A DNA stretch of 64,000 nucleotides. Origin: Ichthyophis bannanicus. Lineage: Eukaryota; Chordata; Amphibia; Gymnophiona; Ichthyophiidae. Shown piece by piece: positions 32,770-41,879 of the stretch. The first letter of the stretch is position 1, and every line of letters begins with the position of its first letter. The stretch covers positions 1,302,801,022 to 1,302,865,021 of the forward strand of contig CM066033.1 in NCBI GenBank assembly GCA_033557465.1, given 5' to 3'. The translations under genes were made by a program, and so were the position numbers. The notes under the pieces were generated by a model. The model had not been told where the DNA came from and did not search any database. It was given only the letters and a program-made list of their open reading frames with translations.

Positions 32770-32815
32770 TTGTTGTTCCTTGAGGGAATCCAGTTTAGTC
32801 CTCATTCCCACCCGG
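32700..32815 (+). repeat. DIRS C internal complementary region
   Basis: It contains CTAAACTGGATGACCGAAAA, the reverse complement of the left end, immediately followed by TTGTTCCTTGAGGGAATCC, the reverse complement of the right end. Known DIRS models use such a region as template to join the termini. Confidence 0.88.
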
Positions 32816-33089
32816 GATGATTTCAGGAACTGAAGAAGGTCAAGTCAACTACTGTTGCGGGTAAGTAAGGTTTTTTTGTTTTTCCTATACTTCCTTTTCT
32901 GTGGCTTTGCTTCAACAGCTGGAGGCAGGCATAAGAAACCAAGCCTGTCTACAAAAAAAGAAAAAAAAAGAGGGGTGTAATGGAAAGGAATTTGCAAAAT
33001 TTTAGAGTAATTATTCTTCCGAGTTTGTTCTGTTTGATACAGATGTTGTTAGATACTTATTGCTCCTTTGAGTGTGCTTTGTCAATAGT

Positions 33090-33250
33090 TCACTGGGGAT
33101 TGCTGGGAGAGCAGAGGAGCTACATGCAGTGATGTCGCGTTTTTGGACATGCCCAGTCTCCGGGCTGCAGGAGGAGATGCACTATCCAGAAGTATCAGAC
33201 TAAACTGGATTCCCTCAAGGAACAACAATTACCAGGTAAGTGTAATTTCC
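33090..33250 (-). repeat. DIRS C right inverted terminal repeat
   Basis: Inverted copy of 26931-27062, extended by the outermost segment ending GTAAGTGTAATTTCC. Confidence 0.88.
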
Positions 33251-33370
33251 AGTTTGTCCACATTAAATTTCGCCTGCCATTTGGATGCCCATTATCACTA
33301 AGTCCTCCTGTGGTTTCTCGCAATCCCCATGAAATTTAACAACTTCAAATAATTTGTTGGCTGCGAATCC
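33251..33370 (-). mobile_element. CR1-like LINE RT fragment, minus strand
   Basis: The minus-strand reading VKFHGDCEKPQEDLVIMGIQMAGEI followed by a CGQT-like end corresponds to the QEDLDKLEYWMSKWQVEFNVDKC region of the CR1 copies. It abuts the right end of DIRS C. Confidence 0.55.
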
Positions 33371-34273
33371 GAGGACTTTGATAGAAGGAAGTGGTTTGTA
33401 CCTATGTTTACTTTGTTTTTTAAACAGAATTTTTGAGTTTTTGTGTGTAATTTTGTGTATGTAAAGGCTGTAACCCGCCAAGGATTTTAGATAGTGCGGG
33501 CTAGAAATATTTTAAATAAATGCATGAATTTAGAGGTTTTGAAAGCCGTGGTTGAACCATAGGAAGTGAAGTGGAAGCTCTAAATGGGCAAAAAGCAAAT
33601 TGTTTGTATCGTCCGGTGAATGTTAATAACTTTTCTAATTATTGTCCATTAGAGACACATACTTTGCTTTAATTTATTTAAATTTCTGTTTACTTTTTTA
33701 GCTTTATTTGATAAGAAAAGTGGCTTATCAGATTGTATTGATGTCTTCCTGTGTCTGTCTATGCGTGTATGTATATATGTTCCTCTCCTCCCCCCCCCCT
33801 CCCCCCCCCCCCCCTTTATAATTTCTGAACAGATGGACCTGCCTCTAGCAGATCTGGTTTGAAGCTAGATCATTGGGGGAAAGGAGGCATTAAGCCATTT
33901 TGTTTTACAACTTGTAAAGTGCTGTGTAAGGGATTAAGAAATGGGGTAAGTTGCAATATTTCTCTTAGGAAATGCATTTGTACTTTGCTATAATATTTGT
34001 TTTGAGACCAAGCAGGAAAATGGGAGTTTAAGCCATACAGATTGACATTTTCTGACCTGCAGTTTATATACAATATCTATAATGTATTTTACATTACAGA
34101 ATGGGAATTCTGGGCAACATGACATGATAAAAACTAACCTGGAGGTCAAACAGAGCATCTCTGGCAGAGATGAATCTCAATCGTGGGTCCTGGGATTTCT
34201 GTTGCCTTATAGATCGTTGCTTTCACTGCCACATCATGGACTTCCTTTAAACTAGTCCGTTCATTTTGTACAG
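33371..34273 (+). other. RTN4IP1 intron sequence, mostly without recognised repeats
   Basis: This contains a small L2-like tail at about 33465-33525 (CCCGCC...GCGGG stem and AAATAAA) and a polypyrimidine/poly-C run at about 33785-33815. The rest is AT-rich with no coding signal. A splice acceptor TTTTGTACAG closes it at 34273. Confidence 0.6.
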
Positions 34274-34425
34274 GTGGTTATGGAGCTGCATCCTTGAATA
34301 TGAGCCGGGATCCACTGCATATACAGACCAAGGGCAGAGAATTCCCCCTGGTTCTGGGCCGTGACCTGTCGGGCGTGATCATGGAGTGCGGACTTAGCGT
34401 GAAATACTTCAAGCCTGGAGATGAG
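34274..34425 (+). CDS. RTN4IP1: RTN4IP1 internal coding exon (oxidoreductase N-terminal domain)
   Basis: RTN4IP1 is a mitochondrial medium-chain-dehydrogenase/quinone-oxidoreductase-like NADPH enzyme linked to optic atrophy in humans and to CoQ biosynthesis. The 152-bp exon begins with two bases completing a split codon, then encodes 50 residues: [15 protein letters not shown], then [20 protein letters not shown] and [19 protein letters not shown] and FKPGDE are the conserved GroES-like-fold motifs of the MDR family. Acceptor TGTACAG|GT and donor GAG|GTGAAG are canonical. It ends in phase 0 and joins cleanly to the exon at 36993. No stop or frameshift occurs in either exon, so the gene appears functional here. 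Confidence 0.93.
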
Positions 34426-36992
34426 GTGAAGCCATATAGAAACTGGATTTATTTGATTTTATCTTTATTAAACACTTAATATACCGCCCAATTTTATTTA
34501 AAAACTCATATTCCTGGATCCACGATCAAATCCATAGCTAGTGACTTTGAAGGCTTGGTACTGTACCTGTCCTCTTTCTATCACAATACCACCAACTCTA
34601 CTTGATCTCCCATTTTACCCTCACTTTCCCATAGCTGAGGCTCTTTTTTGCTTATCCCAACTTTTCTTAATTCTGGTATCAAATCTTTCTCTTCCTCTAA
34701 CACACACATCCACCATCATCTCTGAAGAAATGCTTGCTTATGTTACTCCTTCAGCCTCTTCTGCTGATGTTATATCCGCTGCTCGTGCTTATTTTTATAA
34801 ACTTATTTATTTTTTGGCTCAAATGTTTCTTCCTCCTCCTTCTTTGGGCTTTCAGCTTAATGGGAGCCAGCCTCAGTTACGATGTGGTTGGACTTAGGAG
34901 GCTGGTAACAATGTGTTCTTTGGGCCATAGTTTGGGGACACCCCTGATTTACAGTCTAAAACCAGTAATACCGCATGACTCCAGCTGGTTCAGCTGTGGG
35001 CAGAAGATCTATCTTTGGGGGAGGGGGGAATTAAAATTAGCAAACTGAGTTTTTGTCTTGGGGAATCTGCATAAGGCTCCTTGTTACTGTGGTGATGAAG
35101 GGAGCCCCCTGTGCAAGCTTTCTCATGAAATCTGTGGAAAGCTGTAAATTTAAAGGTGAAGCGTTACCAGATGAGATATCTAAAAGGCAGCCAACATAAC
35201 GTCGCAAAAGACTAGAGCGGATTTCGAGTCGGGATCTGCAACGTGGTGGTTTTACACAAAGAGAGAGCCTCTGACAAGATACCTGTTGATCACTGTCTCC
35301 CTGGATTTTTCTGGAATAGAAGTGTTCTTTTCACTGAGAGAACAATGTTCAGAACCATTCACTGGAGTAAAAAGCTAGTTTTGGAAAAGGCATTCCTGGG
35401 CACGTTTAGGATGGGGAGGAAAATAATCTGTATATATTTTATTTTTAAATTTACTTGTACTGTGGAAAAGCTACCTGCAGAAAAGCAGTTGCCAATGTCC
35501 AGGGCACTTTCTGCTCATAACAAGTTTCAAAGTAAAAGTTCATGCACACCTTTATTTTGAAAATCTGAACAAAATACACAGGTATTTAAAAATATATATT
35601 TGCAGATGGCTTGAAGTAGCTAGTCTCACAGACATGTGTCTGTCTTGCCCTTCCGTAGCAGAAATTCTGTTTTCCTGTCTTTGCTATGTTTGGAGGGATT
35701 AGTATATAAAGCTACGTTAGATATGGATGAAGGCCTTTTTAGAGGTCGACCTGCCCGATGGCTCAGTGGCAGTGCTGTCCATTGCCATATGGCAACATTC
35801 ACAGCTCCACTGCAGTGGAGGGAGGGGGTGATTGCTTAAGGGTGACACCAAGACTGCAGGGTTCTGGAAGGAGACTGGTGAACGGCGCCTGGCTCAGGAC
35901 CATTGCTTCCAAAACCAGGCTAGCTACGTGGGGTGGGGGTGAAGTTGTAAATGAAGGCTCATGCCACCAGATCCAGTTCCGATTGAGTAGGAGCTATAGA
36001 GGTTCATGGCACCATTTCTGGGTCTGCTGGGTCCCAAAAGCAAAGAAATGTGACTAGAGATTTCTCAAGTCCAACATGCTGATGGTTGAGTGCTCTGGAA
36101 AATCATGAACTGTGCATCCTCTGTTGGGGGACCCATTTTTCTCCAGTGTGAACGTTCATTCTCATTGAGGACCCCATTTCTCTCCAGTATGGTTTTGAGC
36201 AGGCCAGTTTCCTAGAAGAGACTGTCTTTGCTTACTGAAATAACCTCCTGGCTCTGTAGTCAGATGATCTGATGGCTTTAATCTACTTTTATGCAGCCCT
36301 CATCATATGAAGGAGCCCCTTCCAGTTTGTCCAGTCCTCTGTCCAATTGCTTGCCTAGAGTAATTTCATTTCATTTATATTCTGCTTATTACACTTCTGA
36401 GCAGAACACAAATTTGCATCCGTATTAAAACATTTAAACAATAAGATAAAGAATCAACCTAACATATTGATTATTAAATTAAGACTACTATAAGTAAATC
36501 TATTATCAGAACTAATATAAGACAATTAAAGCGGCTCTAAACAAATGTTTTAAGGCTTTTACAGAAAAAATATTAGATTTTTTTCCAAATATAAGGTGTT
36601 TTGCAACAGTGGTCCTTTCACAGAGAAGGCTTGCAGTTGAGTAATCTCTTTACGTACAACAGAAACTGAGGGGTGTAACCATGAGCTCTCAACCCAGTCC
36701 CCGGGACCCACCTGGCTTACCGTTTTTTTTTTAGCATAACCATAATGAATATGCATAGAATGGAGGCAGTGCCTGCAGATCTCTCTCATGCATATTCATT
36801 GCGGTTATCCGAAAACCTGCTTAGCCAGGTGCATCCCGAGGACTGGGTTGAGAACCACTGAACTAGGCAGCTTAGACACTTAAAACCACTCAAAATTTCA
36901 CAGGCATATGGTTCCTTCTCCAAATAACTGTTCCTATAAGTGAACAGTAAACCTGGAGAGAAAGTACTAAGTGTTAATTATTTTGTTTGTAG
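34426..36992 (+). other. RTN4IP1 intron between the two exons
   Basis: 2.57 kb. Small repeat pieces: an L2-like tail near 34440-34510 (minus) and another near 36365-36440 (minus), a possible tRNA-SINE-like head at 35755-35780 (GATGGCTCAGTGGCAGTGC, B box not convincing), and the foldback MITE at 36680-36860. Open frames here (e.g. 34541-34897) show no recognisable domain. The intron ends ATTTTGTTTGTAG at 36992. Confidence 0.65.
36680..36860. mobile_element. Foldback MITE, hAT-like termini
   Basis: The 181-bp element is an imperfect palindrome: CTCTCAACCCAGTCCCCGGG at the left faces CCCGAGGACTGGGTTGAGA at the right, and ATGAATATGCAT/ATGCATATTCATT pair near the centre. The right terminus reads CAGTGGTTCTCAACC in reverse complement, a hAT-type start. 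A T-run at 36723-36732 marks one arm. Confidence 0.75.
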
Positions 36993-37061
36993 GTTTGGGC
37001 AGCCATCCCTCCATGGAAACAAGGCGCTCTGTCTGAGTTTGTGGTGGCAAGTGGCAATGAG
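36993..37061 (+). CDS. RTN4IP1: RTN4IP1 next coding exon, 69 bp
   Basis: This encodes 23 residues in phase 0: [18 protein letters not shown] then ASGNE. It continues directly from FKPGDE of the previous exon to give the MDR-family GDEVW...G(A/T)LSEFVV sequence, which lies ahead of the nucleotide-binding domain. The acceptor TTTGTAG|GTTTGG and donor GAG|GTATGT are canonical. The following exon, expected to begin with a residue pattern of VSHKP type in known orthologs, is not found downstream in the window, so the next intron exceeds 26.9 kb. Confidence 0.93.
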
Positions 37062-37384
37062 GTATGTTACTCGGCATCTGTCGTATCAACACCACCTATT
37101 CACTTCAGCTGTAGTCAAACCAGCGTGATCGCAGAAACAGAGAAAGTAAACAGCACTTGAACCTCTCAAATCTCAGAATTGGGAGAACAATACTTTGAAG
37201 AATAGTTTTGGAGGACCCATTGTAGACAGGACTCTCGATGCACATCTCGGATTCTTGTAAAAAGGAACCTTGACTCTTGCATCATAGGTTGTGAGTGCCT
37301 GTTGATTGAGTAGGAAGTATGGGAGAAGTCCTTTGGATGCAGATCAACACTGTACTCATAGAAACTGAGAACATAAGGACTATT
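37062..37384 (+). other. RTN4IP1 intron start, no recognised repeat
   Basis: 323 bp between the splice donor and the left end of DIRS A2. I see no coding or repeat signature. Confidence 0.5.
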
Positions 37385-37385
37385 T

Positions 37386-37545
37386 CATATCGTCCTGCTA
37401 GACCAGTCCAGACAAGTGGGTTGTGTTCCCCTACCAGCAGATTGGTGGATACAAAGAACCAATGAAAAGCCCAGGTTTCAGTGACATCACTCCCATGTCT
37501 CTATCCGCCTCAGCCACCAGAGGACTCTTCAGTATTTCTTTGTCT
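37386..37545 (+). repeat. DIRS A2 left inverted terminal repeat
   Basis: CATATCGTCCTGCTAGACCA start; inverted partner at 46935-47113 and direct homologue of 13193-13350. Confidence 0.85.
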
Positions 37546-37725
37546 TCAGTAGATGGTGGATGGATTTTCTTTACTCTGAAGAAAATCTGAATATTCCTTA
37601 TCGTTCCTTCAGTCCAGTCCCCACTTGTGGGTTGTCACCTCTCGCCAGCAGCTTAGAGACTAAGCATGTCATTTTCTTTGACACCCAGTAGATAAATAGC
37701 AGGCACCTTCCTCCAGCCTCCATAG

Positions 37726-38061
37726 CAATGTTCCCTCTAATTTTCTGTAGGCTGTGTGAGCATAAAATATTAGCTGTGTGCAGCTTTTGAAGGAAGGTTA
37801 AATTTTTGTGCGCCACATAATGACACTCTGAGTTATATACTTTAAAATTTGACTACACGTCAGAATACAGTATGTACACCACATTGATTTTAATCAAATT
37901 AAATGAAAATAGACGATTACTAAATGAAGCAGGAAATTTCTAGTAATTACAATCATAACGTTTACATTTTAAGACGTCTGCGTTTTCTATCAGAATCCGA
38001 GCCGTAGTTTTTGTGCGCTCTGTTGTAAAGTATGCACGCGCACAGCTTAGAGGGAACAGTG
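37726..38061. mobile_element. hAT-like MITE with 8-bp target-site duplication
   Basis: 336 bp, termini CAATGTTCCCTCTAA and (reverse complement) CACTGTTCCCTCTAAGCTGT. It is flanked by CTCCATAG at 37718-37725 and 38062-38069. An 8-bp TSD and CA-GTG...TG ends are diagnostic of hAT. No coding capacity, so it is non-autonomous. Confidence 0.92.
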
Positions 38062-38691
38062 CTCCATAGTAACATAGCAGATAAAGGCCAGCATGGTCAG
38101 TCTAGTCTGCCCAGCAAGGCGGCAAGAGTAGGGGCACCTGCCGCTCCATGCAGATCGCCCCTCCCTATGCCTTTGTTTAGGAGTGTACCCAATGCTCCAT
38201 GTACGTCACCCCTATTTGTTGAGATATAAGAGATAGTTATGCTTATTTTGATTTTATCCTGTTGCTATAAAGGTATTCACTATGTCTGTCCCATGCCATT
38301 TTGAATTCTGTCACTGTATTTGTCCCCACCACTTCATCAGGAGGGCATTCCAAGCATCCACCACCCTTTCAGTGACATTGCCTTTCAATTTACCCCCTTG
38401 CAGCTTCATGTTATGCCCTCTTGTTTTACAGCTTCCCTGTCTTTGGAAGAGGTTTGTTCATTAATACTCTAAGTATTTAAATGTCTGAATCATATCTCCC
38501 CTGTCCCTCCTCTCCTCCAGAGTGTACATATTTAGGTCTTCAAGTCTCTTCTCATAAGCCTTCTGATGCAGGCTCCAAATCATTTTGGTTGCCTTCCTCC
38601 GAACAGTTTTGTCTTTTTATATCCTTTGCGGGATATGGTCTCCAAAACTGGACATAGTATTCCAAGTGAGGCCTCACCAGCGACTTGTACA
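38062..38691 (-). mobile_element. CR1-like LINE 3' end, minus strand
   Basis: On the minus strand, 38540-38290 reads through the YGLQNWTYY-like and EKRLEDLNMYTL segments to the RT C-terminus, and the 3' end reads ATCTGCTATGTTACTATG at 38066-38083. It is homologous to 19575-20030 (+). The hAT MITE entered at this element's 3' terminus, so it postdates the CR1 insertion into DIRS B. Confidence 0.82.
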
Positions 38692-38881
38692 GTGATAATC
38701 TCGGTGGTCCATGTGACCGGCAAGGACAATGTGACTGCAGGCTTTTTCAGCCAGGTCTGTCTGGATCCCAGAAAGCGGACTCTCAACGCAGCGGTGTTTG
38801 CGCTGCTGGTGAGGCACTGGGGACAGCCGATCATGGATCTGATGGCGTCCTTTCACAGTGTCAAAGTAGAGCAGTTTTATA
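38692..38881 (+). pseudogene. DIRS B RNase H C-terminal remnant
   Basis: VVHVTGKDNVTAGFFSQVCL is the DIRS RNase H signature (HVAGKDNVTADFLSR-type), with DFL changed to GFF. HWGQPIMDLMASFHSVKVEQF follows. The frame is open, but nothing of the RT upstream remains. Confidence 0.82.
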
Positions 38882-39300
38882 GTCTATAAATTAATGAACG
38901 GAGTGGAACGGGTAAACGTACATCGATTGTTTACGTCATCAGAATATAGAAAGACTAGGGGACATGCAATGAAGCTACAGGGTAAACTATTCAAGACAAG
39001 AGAATATTTTTTCACTCAACGTGTAATCAAACTCTGGAATTTGTTACCAGAGGATGTAGTAAAAGCTGTTAGTGTAGCTGGGTTTAAAAAAGGTTTGGAC
39101 AAGTTCCTGGAGGAAAGGTCCATAAACCATTATTAAAAAGGTACCCAGGATATCGCTGCTTGACCCAATACAAGCAATGTGGAACCTGTGTCTTTTGGGG
39201 AAACTGCTAGGTAATTGTGACCTGGATTGGCCACTGTTGGGAACAGGATACTGGGCTTGATGGACCTTTGTTTGACCCAGTATGGCATCTCTTATGTTCT
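38882..39300 (+). mobile_element. CR1-like LINE 3' end inserted in DIRS B
   Basis: ORF 38894-39136 reads MNGVERVNVHRLFTSSEYRK, then TREYFFTQRVIKLWNLLPED. The 3' UTR ends GACCCAGTATGGCATCTC. DIRS sequence TTTTATAG|CAGAAGAAG is rejoined on removal; TTATAG on both sides is a candidate TSD. Confidence 0.88.
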
Positions 39301-40640
39301 TATAGCAGAAGAAGAAAGTGAATGTCGGAGGGGCTTGACGCACCGGGTGCAGAGATGGCCAGCGGACGGTCTCCTCTACATGTTTCCCCTGTGGGCCCTG
39401 ATAGGGAGAGTAGTGCAGCGGATAGAGGCTCATTGGGGGATGATGGTGCTCATCGCCCCCGACTGGCCACAGAGACCCATGGTATACTGATCTCGTCAGA
39501 TTAAGAGCAAACAGACCATGGCGGCTGCCGGTCCGGGAGGATCTGCTGTTGCAGGGGCCCATTCAAATGCCGCAAGTGGCTCGATTCTCGCTTACAGCTT
39601 GGCTCTAGAAAGGGCCAGGTTGAGAAAGCGGGGCTGTTTGGTGTTGGTGATTGCAATACTCTTGAAGGCCCACAAAAGTTCTATATCCCTGGCTTTTGTC
39701 AGGGTGTGGAGAATCTTTGAGGTGTGGTGCGCAGAGCGTGGTTACCAGCCTTTGGCAGCCTCGGTTTCAGACATGCTGACCTTCTTGCAGATGGGCTTGG
39801 ATAAGGGGCTGGCTTGCAACTCCTTGCGAGTATAGGTAGTAGCTATCACCTGTTAGGGTAGAATTCAAGGTGAGTCCCTGGCGGCGCATCCAGTTGTTGC
39901 TTGGTTCTTGCAAACAGTGAAACAGTTAAGGTCAGCGGTTTGTTCCTTCGTGGGATCTTAATCTTGTCCAATTGGTCTTGATGGAAGAGCCTTTTGAACT
40001 TTTGTGGATCTGCACCTTAAAGGAACTGACTCTGAAGATGATCTTCTTGGTAGCCATCTGTTCAATTAGAAGAATTTGGGAGCTGCAAGCACCGTCGTGC
40101 TGGGCACCCTTTCTTAGCCTTTCTAAGGAAAAGGTGGTGTTAAGGCTGGTACCTTTCTTTATTCTGAATGTTCTGTCAGTGTTCTGCCTCAATCAATCAG
40201 TCATGCTCCCAATTTTTGCGGGATTGGAGGATCCAGTTCTGCAACTCTGGGATGTTAAGAGGGTCTTGCGTTGCTTTTTGAAGCGCACTGAACCCTTTTG
40301 CAAATCTTGACTGTCTTTGTGCTTTTTGTAGGTCCGTGCAAGGGTGAGGCAGCATTGAAGGCATCTATCATGCATTAGGTGAAGGAGGCCATCTCATCTG
40401 CATATCCCTTGCATCGCAAAGATTTGCCCAAGGGACTGAGGGCAAACTTGACTCACGCACAAGCAGTGTCATGGCCAGAATCCAGTATGGTCTCGCCAGC
40501 AGATATTTTGTAGCGTGGCGACCTGGTTGTCCTTGCACACATTGGTGAAGCAGTTAGATGTGCAGGCAGCGGGGGATGCATGTTTCGGGTCGGCGGTAAT
40601 TCATGGGTCCCTCCAGAGGTTAGTACTGCTATGGTACATC
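39301..40640 (+). pseudogene. DIRS B tyrosine recombinase, degraded
   Basis: The upstream WALIGRVVQRIEAHWG and LIAPDWPQRPMVY (39395-39490) close the RNase H/linker region. The recombinase follows: SILAYSLALERARLRKRG (about 39580-39635), FVRVWRIFEVWC, LTFLQMGLDKGLACNSLRV, then a stop at 39833-39835, LKELTLKMIFLVAICSIRRI (about 40017-40075), LRCFLKRTEPFCKS. Beyond 40310 the H-x-x-R and Tyr regions are riddled with stops. Homologous to 31517-32769 and 45400-46612. Confidence 0.82.
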
Positions 40641-40760
40641 CCACAAGTGGAGACTGGACTGGGGGAATGACAAGGAAGATGAAATTAGGTCTTACCTGCT
40701 AATTCTTTCCTAGAGTTCCTCCAGTCAAGTCCAAACCCTCCCTGATTACAGTTTGTTTGT
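40641..40760 (+). repeat. DIRS B internal complementary region
   Basis: GTGGAGACTGGACTGGGGGA (complement of the left end) continues into GCTAATTCTTTCCTAGAGTT and CCTCCAGTCAAGTCC (complement of the right end). Confidence 0.8.
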
Positions 40761-41207
40761 TTTTTCTCACGAGGTGCTGGCATTCCCGGGCCTAAGTCCA
40801 TCTAAGAATTTGGTCCGGGAGCTGGGCAGCAGCCCGTCGGTAGTTAAATCTGCATGTGAAGTACTCAATTCCAGTCTGGAAGAGGTTGCACTGCAGTACA
40901 GTAGCACTTGTAACACATAAGTGGGTTTACAATGATTAGTACTTGAAGGGAGGGGTTTTTGGCATTATTTTTCTGTCTTTTTCATAGAGAAGAATAGAAT
41001 TTATGTAGATAAGGTTTTCTTATCTGTTTCTCCTGTGACTCTGCTTTATCAATAGGATACTGGAGGGTGGTGGGAGATGCCAGCTATCTATCTACTGGGT
41101 GTCAAAGAAAGTGACACGCTCAGTCTCTAAGCTGCTGGTGAGAGGCGACAACCCGCAAGTGAAGACTGGACTGGAGGAACTTAAGAAAAGGCAATTAGGT
41201 AACATTT
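40761..41207 (+). other. DIRS B right-end non-coding region and inverted terminal repeat
   Basis: A non-coding stretch, then the terminal repeat from about 41085 (CTACTGGGTGTCAAAGAAAG) to 41207, the inverted match to 37592-37706. Confidence 0.75.
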
Positions 41208-41879
41208 AGAGGAAAAGATTGAATTTGCTTGTGAATGACCACCTTGAAGGTGACTTTGTCATTTAAGCATGATGTGGCTGGCTCCACTAGATTGCGGTCT
41301 TTTGAGTAGTCATAGGAGGAGGGAAAATTGGTTTAGCTCCGTACTCTTATCTTAAGAACCTGTTGAGCAGCCAGAAAATTGGAAGGATTTGGAAGAGATC
41401 AGCAGCCTCACACAACCTCAACTCCCCCTCTCTCCTCCTCCTGTCCCCCTTGCTCTTTCCCGAAGATTGCCGAAGGCTCTCAGAGGAATCTACCTGCCCG
41501 CCACCTTTAAACGCAGTGCCTGCAAAGCAAAAGAGGCTATTTCAGGGGAGTAGAACTCAGCCTGGCACGGATTTTCTGCCTGGGGTTCTCAGGGGGCGAG
41601 TTTCAAGGCTTGATCTCGTCATTGTCCTTGTTGGGGGCTCCCGATTCCGTCTCTCTGGGGCACAATTCAGAATGGACCACTGGCGACCATTAGCGAGGTG
41701 TGGGGGTTTCCTGCCCTTTTCTGCATGCATTAGTAGCATCTTTTCTATTGTGCACATGGCGATCGTGTGGTCCTTGCACGCGTTCGACCCGAGTGGCTCC
41801 AACGTGCATTCCTACCCAAACACCCGTAACACGCCCAGCTGTGTAAGTGCTGTTAATATGCACCTTCCAGGTTGCCACA

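Larger units (their letters stand above)
26931..33250 (+). mobile_element. DIRS retrotransposon C, structurally complete
   Basis: The left terminus 26931-27062 and right terminus 33090-33250 are inverted copies sharing TGGGCATGTCCAAAAACGCG and the AGCTCCTCTGCTCTCCCAGC block. Order inside: leader, gag (27946-29518), RT/RNase H (29519-31349), tyrosine recombinase (31517-32769) and the internal complementary region at 32700-32815. Two SINE-type insertions and several frameshifts inactivate it. Total 6.3 kb including about 370 bp of inserted SINE. No TSD is expected for this class and none is seen. Confidence 0.93.
37588..41207 (+). mobile_element. DIRS retrotransposon B, nested in A2, internally deleted
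   Basis: The left terminus 37592-37706 (CAGTCCAGTCCCCACTTGTG, then CTTAGAGACTAAGC) is inverted at about 41085-41205 (GCTCAGTCTCTAAGC, CAAGTGAAGACTGGACTGG). Removing it restores A2: AGAAAATCTGA joins TTAGAGGAAAAGATT, as in A1 at 13385-13415. Between the left terminus and 38692 the gag and RT genes are gone, replaced by a CR1 3' end carrying a hAT MITE. RNase H tail, recombinase and internal complementary region remain. Confidence 0.9.

Noticed and set aside
34541..34897. 118-codon open frame in the RTN4IP1 intron
   Set aside because: Low-complexity hydrophobic/Ser-rich translation of pyrimidine-rich DNA; no motif.
35755..35830. tRNA-derived SINE head (GATGGCTCAGTGGCAGTGC)
   Set aside because: A-box resemblance only; no B box and no second copy in the window.
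37385..37720. LTRs of a retrovirus-like element
   Set aside because: The terminal repeats are inverted, not direct, and the coding region ends in a tyrosine recombinase; this is DIRS architecture. No retroviral gag, protease, integrase or envelope is seen.
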